Assembly: GCF_024868665.1 (NCBI RefSeq)
Contig: NC_079907.1
Coordinates: 17,089,155-17,153,154, forward strand
Reading direction: 5' to 3'
DNA length: 64,000 bases
Origin: Triplophysa rosa
Lineage: Eukaryota; Chordata; Actinopteri; Cypriniformes; Nemacheilidae
The stretch's first letter is position 1; each line of letters opens with the position of its first letter. Below are positions 1 to 11,492 of the stretch, piece by piece. A program made the position numbers and the translations under genes. The notes below the pieces were generated by a model. It was not told the DNA's origin. It saw only the letters and a list, made by a program, of their open reading frames with translations, and did no database searches.

Positions 1-1096
1 TCCGTGGATTTTGTGTTTTGGCCCCTAGACCCAGAAAAGCAAGCTTTCTGCAGGATACAGAATAAAGGCTGGTATTAACCTTTCTACCACTGAATATTAA
101 TCAGCATTTAATAAAAGGAAAACAACCCACTTGCCACTCCAAATATTATCAGTGTGACATTAGCTTTATTTTCATTTTGTGAGACGTTTTGCAAAAAAAT
201 TCAAGATAAACACTTATGCCTCAGCATTCAATAGTCCAAAAAGCGGGGGGAGTTAGACTAGGAAAATAAAATCATGAAATAAAACAAACATGGCACTTGC
301 CGAGGAGACCGTATTGGACACAGCGTTTTCCTTTGGCTCCGTCTGCTTTGAGAGAGATGCATTGTAGGTTTTGGATTGACGAGGGCAACCACGTTTCCAT
401 GTTCATGAGCTGGCGCTAGCCAGGAAGACTCCCATTAGAAGCGAGTGCGTGTGGTTTCTAGTGAACACGCTTGGGACAGAAACACAAATTCCATCATTTC
501 TCACTGCAGACTAAAATGTCACCGTAAAATCAGAGCAATATGGTCAGTCATAAACCTATAGCAAAAAACAACATTTTATTGAAAGCAGAATAAACACACT
601 TTAAATAAGCTCTTAATGTTAAAATACAGCAGAATAAATTATGAAGATGAATGTGTCCTCATTGAAATCATTATAAAAATGTCGGATGTAATACAAAATG
701 TTATTTATGAAATAGTGCACTTTTATGAGTATACAGTCCAAAGGTTTGACACATCTAGTGAAAATGCTTCTGTGTATTTATTTGCATTGAAAAAGTGAAA
801 TGAATTTCTTAGAACTGTATTCCTATATGTTCCCCGCTTGGACTCTACAAACCTTATGATTCATGTTTCAATGTTATATCTGCTGACCTTTGGTACAAAA
901 TAATTTACATGGTCATACACTTTTTGCTTTTAAAGGGACTAATAGTGCAAAGTGTTTCTGTAAATGTTCTGTGTTTTTATTTGTCAAACATCACAAAACT
1001 CTTCTAAATTTGATGTTAAAATCCCAGATTTACAATGTGATCTCAGACTTTTGGATGCCAATATTAACATTAACATTAAACTGTATATGTATACAG
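1..1096. other. intergenic, nothing recognised
   Basis: AT-rich single-copy-looking DNA. Short open frames exist but have no domain, codon or splice support. I see no gene, RNA gene or clear repeat here. Confidence 0.6.
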
Positions 1097-1174
1097 TATA
1101 CAGACAGTTTACAAAGTAAAACAAGGAAGAGTTTATAAAGTAAAACTAGAGTTGATTTATTCCGACCGAGAGTC
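1097..1174 (+). repeat. 78-bp direct repeat, left copy, beside assembly gap
   Basis: These 78 bases recur at 1376-1453 with a single mismatch (A at 1155, T at 1434). The two copies bracket a (TA)n tract and a run of Ns. Each includes the phrase ccgaccgagagtc near its right end. The arrangement looks like contig ends that overlapped but were not merged, or a small genuine duplication around the microsatellite. Confidence 0.85.
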
Positions 1175-1184
1175 GGAATAATGT

Positions 1185-1370
1185 GTATATATATATATAT
1201 ATATANNNNNNNNNNNNNNNNNNNNNNNNNNNNNNNNNNNNNNNNNNNNNNNNNNNNNNNNNNNNNNNNNNNNNNNNNNNNNNNNNNNNNNNNNNNNNNN
1301 NNNNNNNNNNNNNNNNNNNNNNTTATAAATATATATATATATATATATATACATATACAGTATAGTATAT
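1185..1370. repeat. (TA)n microsatellite with 117-N assembly gap
   Basis: Alternating TA runs flank an N block at 1206-1322. The true length of the dinucleotide tract is unknown. Short open frames through this tract are artefacts of the TA repeat and the Ns. Confidence 0.95.
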
Positions 1371-1375
1371 AAGTA

Positions 1376-1453
1376 TATACAGACAGTTTACAAAGTAAAA
1401 CAAGGAAGAGTTTATAAAGTAAAACTAGAGTTGTTTTATTCCGACCGAGAGTC
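1376..1453 (+). repeat. 78-bp direct repeat, right copy
   Basis: Right-hand copy of the repeat at 1097-1174, offset by 279 bases, 77 of 78 identical. Confidence 0.85.
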
Positions 1454-1969
1454 AGTAGAAACCTACCTGGTCCTGCACGCGAGTGTGAAATATGCTAAGA
1501 CCGGCCAGGCTGAGAAGGAGACTGTTTTGAAAGGCCGATAACATCAGTTGGCACCCAGCAAGAAGCCCACACCACTGGCTGTCTTGTATGCACATAGAAA
1601 AAAAGGTGAACAGAGCACAGAGAGGGAGGAGGCAGAGCATGAGGAGAGAGACAAAGACACAGAAGCCTGAAAAGAACATGTTTTCACACTACCTACTCCA
1701 TTGGCATTGTTTTCATATTAGCTTTTATGTTCTTTAAATCTAGAAAGCCCATGTTTTGTGTTGAAATCATCAAGAAGGCATTTGATCATTTGCATTGGTC
1801 TCGCTGGGAGTTGCACATATGACGTAGTCAACCTAATCTCACAGAAAATAACTATTTTACAAGATGGGGATTTCATATACATTTTTACAATGTAAATTAC
1901 TGACACATGGGTTAACATTTTTACTGAAAACAGAACAGTTACATGAAAGAAACAGTTCACACACAAATA
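1454..1969. other. intergenic, nothing recognised
   Basis: No supported coding, RNA or repeat feature. Short open frames on both strands overlap each other and show no family resemblance. Confidence 0.55.
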
Positions 1970-2090
1970 ATAAATTATTTGTTGAACATAAAAGAAGATA
2001 TTTTGAAGAATGTGGGAAAGCAAACAGCTCTTGGGAACTTTTGACTACTATTGTAATTTTTCCTACTGTGGTAGCCTTCAAGTATTCTTA
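1970..2090 (+). repeat. fragment of an abundant teleost interspersed repeat
   Basis: The stretch containing gaacataaaagaagatatt, gaagaatgtgggaaagca and a following gactacta...tgtggtagcc block resembles the interior of a repeat family very common in cyprinid genomes, the one whose ends read AGTTCACCCAAAAAT. Termini are missing, so it is a fragment. The family assignment is from memory of the motif and not from a search. Confidence 0.55.
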
Positions 2091-2196
2091 CCGTTATGTA
2101 TTAAAACAGTGTCTTTACAACAGTGTATGTGTTCTCTGGGAATTAAACACATGAATTTGGTGTTGATGGCTAGATCTGCCTAGAAACACCAAGCTA

Positions 2197-3419
2197 ACAG
2201 TTGTGCTCAAAAGTTTACACACCCCTTGCAGAATCTGGAAAAAGCTGAAACTTTTGGAATTTTTTTTGAAAATTAAGGTTTATTTTTAATTTAGTCCTGC
2301 CCTGAGCAAGTTATTTCACTAAAGAAATGTTAACCTATAATTCACACTAAAGAATAATAACAGAATTTCTAAAAATAGCCCAGGGCAAAAGTTTACATGC
2401 CCCTGATTCTTAATACTGTATGATGTTACCTAAACAATCAATGACAGTTTTTATGTTTAGTCATAGTTGTTTAAGGGTTTCTTGTTTGTCATGAGTCATT
2501 AGACTGTCCACTGATCTTCAAAACAATCACCCAGGTCCTCCACAATCTTTACTTTTTCAGCATTTCTGGATATTTTACTCATGTCCAGCAGTAACTGTAT
2601 GATGTTGAGATTCCTCTTTTTACATTGAGGACAATCAAGAGACTCATACACAACTATTACAATAGATAGAAACAGCCAGTGCTGCCCACAAAGTCAACAC
2701 GATTCATTTAAAGTCAGGTGGGTGTAAACCTCTGAAAATGGTTTTGGTGTAAAAAAATATACATTTAATTTCCTGAAAAACATTTATGTATTTTTAAATC
2801 TTCTGAAGGACATTAGTAAATGAAAAAATAAGATATATAAATGAAACAATAACAATTTACACCAAAACCATTTTCAGAGGTTTACACCCACCTGACTAAA
2901 TGAATCGTGTTGACTTTGTGGGCAGCACTGGCTGTTTCTATCTATTGTAATAGTTGTGTATGAGTCTCTTGATTGTCCTCAATGTAAAAAGAGGAATCTC
3001 AACATCATACAGTTATTGCTGGACATGAGTAAAATATCCAGAAATGCTGAAAAAGCAAAGATTCTGGAGGACCTGGGTTATTGTTTTGAAGATCAGTGGA
3101 CAGTCTAATGACTCATGACAAACAAGAAACCCTTAAACAACTATGACTAAACATAAAAACTGTCATTGGTTGTTTAGGTAACATCATACAGTATTAAGAA
3201 TCAGGGGCATGTAAACGTTTGCCCTGGGCTATTTTTTAGAAATTCTGTTAATATTCTTTAGTGTGAACTATAGGTTAACATTTCTTTAGTGAAATAACTT
3301 GCTCAGGGCAGGACTAAATTAAAAATAAACCTTAATTTTCAAAAATCCTCTTATTTTTCCAAAAGTTTCAGCTTTTTCCAGATTCTGCAAGGGGTGTGTA
3401 AACTTTTGAGCACAACTGA
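2197..3419. mobile_element. 1.2-kb palindromic (fold-back) Tc1-like non-autonomous element
   Basis: The left end begins cagttgtgctcaaaagttta (2198 on) and the right end is its reverse complement finishing at 3418. Nearly the whole length is inverted: about 555 bp at 2197-2752 mirrors 2855-3419 with few mismatches, around a loop of roughly 100 AT-rich bases. A TA dinucleotide lies outside each end, as expected for Tc1/mariner integration, with one extra mismatched base (A left, T right). No transposase frame is present. It is best read as a non-autonomous fold-back relative of Tc1-like elements. The superfamily rests on the TA target and end sequence only. Confidence 0.85.
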
Positions 3420-4249
3420 TATAGCTTCCTTATAGGTTTATTAAATATGTTTTTTTGTTTATTTGTTTTCTTGTTTGTTTGACCCTGAAAGATCTACAGC
3501 ATTTAACCACACGTGTCACTTTTTTCCCATCACTAGTAAGACACATAGTGCCAGTTAACACACGCTGACGCTGCTTTCCTGTATGATGAGGCCTTGTACA
3601 GTCCTGTATTGTGGAAAGGAAAGGAATCTAAGCCCACTAAATCCCATAATAGGTCGGAAGCCGTCAATGACCCTCTGCCAATATTAACAGTGAACATTAG
3701 CTTGAGTGTACAGTCAGAAATTAGTTTCTTAAAAAGTGTTAATTCCAGGCAAACATCAATTATGTGCAATAAAGGGGACGTGTTGAGGGCTGTGATGTGA
3801 GCTGTTTGTGATATCCACTTCTAGGTGATGGGACATGGTGTGGGAGGAGTCTTGAAGGTCAGCGTGTTATTGCAGTTATGTTACAGTAAAGGCTGTCCAG
3901 GCAAATTTTGAGCATGTTTTTGGGTTGGAAACAGCATCAGTTCTGTTCGGGAATATAGTGTGACATTCATCTGTGTGTATTTGCCCTGACAGCTGATACT
4001 AGAGCACTTGCTAAAAGGTTTTGTTTTAAAAAGCTCTGTGTCTGGATTTTTTAATAAAAAATTCAAAGTTGCATGACAAGTCTAATATGCAGTACAATAC
4101 TGCACCAAGCACCAGAGTTTAGGGCAATGAGATGTAATGCCAAGCATATACACATGCTGAAACATCTAAATAGGTACACAAATGCATAGACTCATATAAC
4201 TCTCAAAAACAGAATAATTATGAATTTTACAATGAATATATATAAGCAA
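3420..4249. other. intergenic, nothing recognised
   Basis: No supported feature. AT-rich with scattered short frames. Confidence 0.55.
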
Positions 4250-4330
4250 TTATTTACATTTACATTTAGTCATTTAGCAGATGCTTTACAAATGAGGTAA
4301 ACGATAGAAGCAATTAGTACAACACAAGGG
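4250..4330. repeat. teleost interspersed repeat fragment (SINE-tail type)
   Basis: Contains tttacatttagtcatttagc followed by agatgcttt and acaaatgaggtaaac, the widespread fish motif usually reading on through a 'ttatccaaagcg' block. That central block is deleted here. Related fragments in the opposite orientation lie near 22697-22735 and 51750-51805. Confidence 0.6.
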
Positions 4331-4896
4331 CAACAATGCAATCAAAGTGCAAGTGCAATCAAACTCATCCATTAACACATTACTGTGCTAAACTAAATCA
4401 GACAATGACCTTATGTCTATCTTCAGAGGTTTCTTATACACCACAAATAGTGCCGACATATAGGGTACATGCACATAGGGTCAAGACATCAAGTCACATT
4501 TATTATTGCAATAATCCTAATAAATGTGTCTCGCATTAAAGATTATTTACAAAAACAATTTGATAAAAATTTCCATCAAACAACTTAAAATTCAAAAACT
4601 ATTATAGACACACTATGAAAAGTCCCTGTTTGTATGTTTTCATGTAAGTGTAGATGTTTTCTAATATTCGCTCATCCAAGAGCTACACAGGTAGAACTGG
4701 CACAGCACTAGTGTGTTGACATGATGTTTGCCTCCGTGCTACAGGCCGCAATCATTTAGTTACATCCATGTCCTTCCCGATCACCTTAGAACATCCAAAA
4801 CTAGGCTGGTTTAAACAGAGTGGCAATTTTTAGAATGTGAACTTGCCCAGTGTTGATTGTCCTAGGTAATTGCTCTAACCAGGGATGTTACATTTT

Positions 4897-5110
4897 CTAC
4901 CGAATTGACACTTTAAAAAATGCAATGTAACTACGACATCATCGGTAGAACTGGGTACAGAAAATTTCACTGGAGCTGGTTTCGACTACTGAAATTTAAG
5001 CAAACAAACAACACATTATCTACCAAATTGACAAAACTTTAAAAAATGCAATATTACTACGACAACATCGGTAGAACTGGGTACAAAAAATTTTAACAGG
5101 AACTGGTTTA
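4897..5110 (+). repeat. two diverged tandem units of about 123 bp
   Basis: Unit 1 (from about 4897) and unit 2 (from about 5022) share ctacc-aattgaca, ctttaaaaaatgcaat, actacgaca, catcggtagaactgggtaca and aactggttt in the same order, with substitutions and small indels. Within each unit ctaccga and tcggtag are inverted, so each could fold. No coding potential. An old local duplication; function unknown. Confidence 0.75.
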
Positions 5111-5627
5111 ATTATTTGAGCAAATAAATAACAAATATGCAGTTTCATTAAAAACCTTATGTTACACTTTTTCTAGGAAGAAAGTGGGAAACATGAGGGG
5201 AGGCCTTGGAGGAAAGGGGGTTGGGGAGATCCTAGTATTTAGAGCCCTAATCTTTTCCTGAACTCCACAAAAACACATAAAGATAGTGTTACACACCACA
5301 ATGTCTCACAGTAGCAATTTTTTTATTCTCACTTCCAACTTCTGTATTTTTTCTCTCTCCTTTCAATCGGAGTCATTCGCGTGCATCCTGATCGAAGAGA
5401 TTTCAGGAAATAAAGCTTGACAATTTCCTCGGAGTGTAATATTAGAAACCATGAGCACTGAGGAGAGTCCACAGGGATGCTGCAATCTCATGAAATACAT
5501 GTGTAGATACCTATATCATTATGCATGTATGTCTACGCGTGCGTTTACGTGCGTCTAAAGTGACAGTTTCGGTTTCTAGAAAGTTCCTGTCTTGCTGTGC
5601 CAGTTCAATTTCCCAGGCCAAAACCGG
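5111..5627. other. intergenic, nothing recognised
   Basis: No supported feature. Confidence 0.5.
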
Positions 5628-5668
5628 ACATGTTTGTGTGCATGTGTGTGTGCGTGTGTGTGTATATA
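5628..5668. repeat. imperfect (TG)n microsatellite
   Basis: A GT-rich tract with interruptions (tgtgtgtgcgtgtgtgtgta). The overlapping short frames reading V-C-V-C-V are artefacts of the dinucleotide. Confidence 0.85.
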
Positions 5669-8600
5669 AGTGCACCACAATATTATCCTGCATTTCAGTC
5701 TACCTCTCCTTACGTTCCGCTGCGATTCACAGTGCTTCCATCAGTTAGCACACAACGCTTCAAACACAGCGCCAGTGCTATCCCACAAGTCTCGGCTCCC
5801 TCCCTCCCAAAAAACATCTTCAATAACACTGATGAGGAAGTAACCCCAGTGTACACAGGCATCTCTGTTTCCTTATAATGACTCCATCAAATAAGAAAAG
5901 GATAAGTAAAAACTTTTTTTTACCATGCACCTTTTTTACTGTACTGACCTCTGAGGTCCAGTTGTGGTTGAGCTTGCATATTGCTGATGTAGGACGGTTA
6001 GCCATGGTCTAAAAAGTTGTTTTTTAGCCAGGGAGTGTTTATCTATATAAAGTCATTTCTGCTGCCATCATTTTTCAACCAAATTTCTTGGCGTGTGTGC
6101 ACGTTTACCTGTGCGTATGAGGTGGAAAGAGCTGGGGGCAGGAATTAAAGTGAGTTGGGCTGGGCTGGTGGCCCAAGCTATTGGATCTCATCACTCCTTC
6201 ATTGCGCTGGCATGTCCAGGAATCAAACTAACTCTGCAAAAAGAATTGGCCCTTTCATTTAGCATGGCCTGCAGGACAGGAAGAGAGAGAGAGAGAGAGC
6301 GATTATGTATAAATAAATGTATATGTATTATATTTATAAATAAAAGAAAAACACAATCATACATTTTTTTAGATTAATAAATTATCGGAAAACTTCATTT
6401 TATTTATTAATTTATTTTTGTCAAACAAAATGCTTGCTAATGTAAAGCTATTGCATGCCGTGTTATTGTTAACTGTGGCTGACATATTAGATACAGTAAA
6501 TGACAGGAAATTGGTAAAAATTTAACTGCTTAACAAATAGCTAGTCTGTAGTGATACTTAAATGAATGAATGCCACCACAAGACGATGACATCAGTACCA
6601 AAAGCTGATGGACCAGTTAGGTTAGGTCTCGGGTCTTAGACCACTATAAAAGAGGCTGATTCAGGTGTCTAGCACAGACAAGCAGAAGTAAGGGAGAATA
6701 ACACTTAAAAAAAACTTTTGGTTAGAAAAATGATGATTGTTGCATTGTAAAAGTAGGTGTCATTTCCAATTCAGAAATATTTCAATTCATAAATATTCAC
6801 ATATTTGTAGTACTACAGTAGTGGTAAAAAACTGTATTTAAATTTATTATTAGGGATACATTAAGAATTTTGCGTGCATGTTGTATAGTTGTACTTGGAG
6901 CATGAACTAAAGCTCAGCTTTGAGAAGAATCTAAAGAGGCTTGGCAAAACAATTACACACAACACATGCGCAAAGTTTACTGAGACAAGGCCCAGGACAA
7001 CCAGTACAAAATATTGCTACACGAGAGGATAAACAAAAATTAATACCATAAACTGTAATCAATGTATGCTTTATTTCCTTTTTATGCATTTTTTCTACAG
7101 TATATAAAACCCATATGCATTTGCATTTTATCTAGATTGTGCCATACACCTCATACTGTATGTTGATGGTTTAATAAAACCTGATTTAACAATGAAGTAA
7201 ATATTGTACAAATATGCCCCCTATGACATCACTTTTGTCCACTACAATAGATAACTGCTTCTATCAAAAAAAGTATAAAAACTACACACATCACACTTTC
7301 CAAGATCCACTTGAAGGTTCGATTTGGATTAAACATTAATCAAGTGATATTCAGAACCCATGACTGGATAATCACCTAAATATGACGTCATATATTACTC
7401 TAATCAACAACAGTATATTAAATACCAGTTCCCCACCAACGGCCGTTTTTCTAAAATCGCTGAAATGCACCCATAGGTTATCATCAGTCACCCAGCTCTC
7501 TCAAATGAAATCCAACTATGCCTAGTACATCTGTCTGCAAGACACAATTCAATTTAAAACATGCTGTGCTTTGACTTAACCAGCATCCAGACCGACTAAC
7601 GTTTCGCTGCATCAGAGAATCTCGATATGTGAAAATCACGGGCATGTCTAGTGTCTGCTTTTCCACTGGCTAAGCCCTCCCGCTGACAAACCAATTTCTT
7701 AAGCCTCAAGCCACCCACTGCCATCCCCCTTAAAGCCCAAAAGAGTCCTTTAAGGTGTGGATCTGTCATTAGCACATTTAGTTTGGCGCAAAAGCACATT
7801 GTTATTTGTAAGAGCCAGCGCTTGCACCAGCTGTATCTTTGGAGCTGCCCTGGTTCCCGTGGCTTTGCGCCTGTTAGGCTCACTGCGGCTGATCTCCCAG
7901 ACTACATTTGAGGTGCTTCGCATTTTTTACCGGCTCTGCTAGTCAACTCAGCTAAAAATTATGCCATAACTCACATTAGTATGCAAGCTGCATTCGAGAC
8001 AAAGTATGTCTGGGGTTTTGTGGCCTTTGGTGGTTGCCATGGCATCAAGCAAACTTAAAAGACATGGATAGTGAACTAGGAGGGAAAGTAGCAGTAGAAT
8101 TGAGCAATCTAACATGTAAGAAACATCTGGATCAGACAACGTTACTTGACGTATGTTAGCAAACGTTACATTTTGTTCTGCTGCAACCAGATAGTTAGTC
8201 GTAAATCACAAATAGCAACTAAGTGCTTGGAAGAACCTCTGACCTCAGCTTAGCACTGGGACTCAGAGCCAACATCACTAGCATGGTGTTGCTAAATTAA
8301 CACTTTTCTATGTAGGCTTAGCAGACACCAAAACAAGATAGTAACAAGAATGTACAGCCATGTTTGACTACAGCTGAAATGACAAATTCCTTCAGACTTC
8401 ACAGGCAAAGCTGCATGTGGATTTTCCACAGTTCTAGTAATGGAGTCAAGATGGCAGCAAAAAGAAGGTTATTCAGATAAATTAAGATGTATAAAGTTAG
8501 GCTACACTAAATTAATAAACATTAGACTAAAGTGTAAAGTGATGTTACAAGCCAGATTGTTATTTTTTCTAATTAACAAAAGTTAAAGAGCTAAAAGACT

Positions 8601-9570
8601 GAACAGCTTGGAGTGAACTCAGAATTCACTTCAAACGCCTCACAGACAAAGTAAGGAATGACAAACATGATTTGCTAGTTTACCTCAAACGTTTGCTCAA
8701 CATCTTCACACCACCACTCCAAGAAAAGATGAGAAGTTTCCCAAGGCCTTTTGTAAGATCTCAGCTTCCCTGGCATTGCTTTCAATGTAACAAGGTAATG
8801 CATTTGATGTAATATTTAGAGACATATGGGGTGATTGATATGACTATCCACCAAGTTTTTTCTTTGATACGTTTTAACTGGCATGTCTAATACAAGTCTT
8901 AAGAGCATGCCATATTTTTTTCTTAGTTTAAATAATAATAATACAACAGTTAAGTTATAATAAGGATACAGTAGGCCTATAAAAAATATCAAATTAACAT
9001 ATGGGGCCAAATTATTAGAAATGCACTGCATTTTGCCATCTGTTACATTTTACTTTTTGACAGGATGTAGGTAGGTGTATCTCATTTAAAATCACTGGAA
9101 GGGCAAACATCCATCCCAACTAACTGAAACCCATATCTTCAACTCAGATGCCGCTTCTGTTTTAACAGGTGGTATAAATTCAAAAGCATGTTGCACATCT
9201 ATGTCTTGAATATCTTCATAAACCAGTTGTTGGTAATATTGTGGATAGCTGTAAAAAGTAGAGAAGTTATTGGTTACAGCATAAATGTGGTAGCATTTAT
9301 CTAATTGGTTATATCAGATGTGATATTATATCTAATAGTCACTGGCAGCAGCAATCATAGCAGCAGGATCTTACTGCAGTTCAAGAGAACAAAAAAGTGC
9401 AGTTGTCAAAAATCTGTTGATAAGAAAGCACGCCAAGTTAAAAAGCTGTCATTCACACATATACCGTTCGCTTAAGTCTGTTACAATAAATAAACGCAGT
9501 CTCTCCTTCCTATTAGAGACGTGCTGTTAACAGAAGAGGGAGCGTGCAATTGACGAAGGTCCGAGAAGTC
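5669..9570. other. sox9 upstream intergenic DNA
   Basis: About 3.9 kb with no supported gene. It includes a short (GA)n run near 6284-6300 and an isolated TATA-like site at 6645, listed separately. Overlapping minus and plus frames around 7484-8139 lack any recognisable domain. Some of this may be regulatory for the downstream sox9, but that cannot be judged from one sequence. Confidence 0.5.
6645..6652 (+). promoter_or_regulatory. isolated TATA-box-like site
   Basis: TATAAAAG sits in otherwise unremarkable DNA about 4.4 kb upstream of the sox9 ATG. About 45 bases further on, agcagaagtaaggg could be read as a splice donor. No downstream coding exon is visible. It could be a noncoding-RNA promoter or chance in AT-rich DNA. 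Confidence 0.2.
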
Positions 9571-9629
9571 CTGTTATGTTTATGTTTGAAGTGAATAATT
9601 TAAATAAACACGTCCAATGTAAATAAACG
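9571..9629. promoter_or_regulatory. cluster of forkhead-like motifs
   Basis: Within 60 bases there are tgtttatgtttg, aaataaacacg and gtaaataaacg, all close to the forkhead core TRTTKRY or its reverse complement. The cluster is about 1.4 kb upstream of the sox9 ATG. Such motifs are frequent in AT-rich DNA, so this is only a candidate element. Confidence 0.25.
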
Positions 9630-10690
9630 ATGTGTGTCGAAGCGAGGAATCAAAACGCTCACAGTTCAGTTTCTGTACGGGGAAGCTGAGCCTTAATTAA
9701 ACTGCAGGGCGGATAATATTACTGACTGGATGCGCATTGCAAGAGCTTGACATAACGCAAACAAACAGCTTTACAACATCCAGAGCGCTGACTTTTCCCC
9801 TTTGCACAGCAAAGGACAGAAAGAGAGAGGGAGATCTTCGTGCATGGTACAAATCACTCATCAATTTCTTATACAATCTTTTGTTATTGTTGTATTTTGC
9901 TTTATCTAGCCCACAAGCGCGTTAGCCTATGTCGCGCAAAGACGGACGCGCCTTATTAAATGGCGACTTTAATTACATAGGCTATATAACTGTTGAGTGA
10001 CAGAAACTACATAGCCATTAGCTGTTTCTAATCAATATTTCATGGCCGGCATTTGGCAGAAAATTATTATACACAGACCAAGACTTCAAGTCTACATTCT
10101 CAACAGTTCTCCATCGGAACGTGTGGACGGGTCTGTGGGCTGTAAGGAACTGAACACAGAACGCTGTCTCCCCCTATCGCCCAGTTTCCATGTCAACACC
10201 AACCGAACTGCCGGACACCGGCACATCTCTCGGCTGCCTGACAAGCAGATTATAGACTTAAAAAAAAATACAATATTTATAATTTCTCCAAATGTTTGGG
10301 AAAATCAGATTAGTGAGGGTGGAAATCGTAGACACTGGCTGCTGAGTCACAGACTGTGAAATTGAATAACACTGACCGCTCCAAAATTAGTCACTAAATA
10401 AACCATTAAAATACAGCAAGTTTAATGTTTAACCTACTTTTTAAGTATTTTTTGTTTTTGTTTGTAAAATATAATATATAGAATGGAATCATAAGTAATA
10501 GGTTTGTATTTAAACTACTGAAAGGTTAGAGCAATCCAACTTTACCAAGTTTAAAGTTGTCATATGAAAAACGCGTTATCTTTTAATAAATTCGTATATG
10601 AAGATAACAGTTTTATTATACAAGTTAAAACATACATTTCGTTTGTCTAAAATAAAAACGTAAAATTGTGAGTGATTATTATTGAGAGTG
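9630..10690. other. sox9 proximal upstream DNA
   Basis: No supported gene. A 105-codon frame at 10042-10359 has no recognisable domain or splice context and is not called. Confidence 0.5.
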
Positions 10691-11055
10691 AGAGGGGGTG
10701 GGCATGGTTTTCCTTTTCGTCACGGCGCGTACACTTAAAAGCCCGTGCGCGCTTATTTGACAAATCAAAGTTCGTCCCTCTCTTGGAAATATTGCACGGG
10801 AGCGAAAAGGGAGCGCTTTGGTTTTGCGCACCGCAGCAGCACATAAAAACACTCTGATGCTATTTGAAAGTTAAAGAGTGAAGTGGATTCAGTGGATTTC
10901 AGAGATACGGGGGAATTAAAAGTTGGAGCAACAAAAGAAAGTGTTTTTGAAGAAGAAACTTTCAGTTGGGACTGCGATATACACTCTCAAGCCTGCGAAG
11001 GCTGTATCGCAAGAGTTAACAAAGTTATCTGAGATTGTCAATCAACAGTCTTCGC
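10691..11055 (+). promoter_or_regulatory. sox9: sox9 core promoter and 5'UTR
   Basis: GC and CpG content rise sharply here against AT-rich surroundings. A TATA-like ataaaaa at 10843-10849 would place transcription start near 10870, leaving a 5'UTR of about 185 bases before the ATG at 11056. A TCF/SOX-like caaatcaaag lies at 10761-10770. The start site is inferred from the TATA position and is not observed. Confidence 0.55.
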
Positions 11056-11492
11056 ATGAATCTACTAGATCCCTACCCGAAGATGACAGATGAGCAAGAG
11101 AAGTGTCTGTCTGATGCCCCCAGTCCGAGCATGTCCGAGGACTCGGCGGGGTCCCCGTGCCCGTCCGGTTCGGGCTCCGACACAGAGAACACCCGTCCGG
11201 CTGAAAACAACCTCATGGCTCCGGACGGGCCACTTGGCGAGTTCAAGAAAGATGAAGAGGACAAGTTCCCGATTTGCATCCGCGAGGCGGTTTCTCAAGT
11301 GTTGAAGGGCTACGACTGGACCCTCGTGCCTATGCCGGTGAGAGTGAATGGTTCAAGTAAAAACAAGCCGCACGTGAAAAGACCGATGAACGCGTTTATG
11401 GTTTGGGCACAGGCTGCGCGCAGAAAACTGGCTGATCAATACCCGCACCTCCACAACGCGGAACTCAGCAAAACTCTTGGCAAACTTTGGAG
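11056..11492 (+). CDS. sox9: sox9 coding exon 1
   Basis: 437 coding bases: residues 1-145 plus two bases of Arg146. It carries the N-terminal region, dimerisation domain and first part of the HMG box. The exon ends ttggag and the donor is gtaaat at 11493. The intron interrupts the HMG box at the position conserved in SoxE genes (LGKLWR/LLNE). Confidence 0.95.

Noticed and set aside
10042..10359. 105-codon frame just upstream of sox9
   Set aside because: No domain or start context. It lies in upstream regulatory DNA.
11035..11055. Upstream in-frame extension of sox9 by seven codons
   Set aside because: It begins with TTG, while the ATG at 11056 gives the conserved MNLLDPY start.
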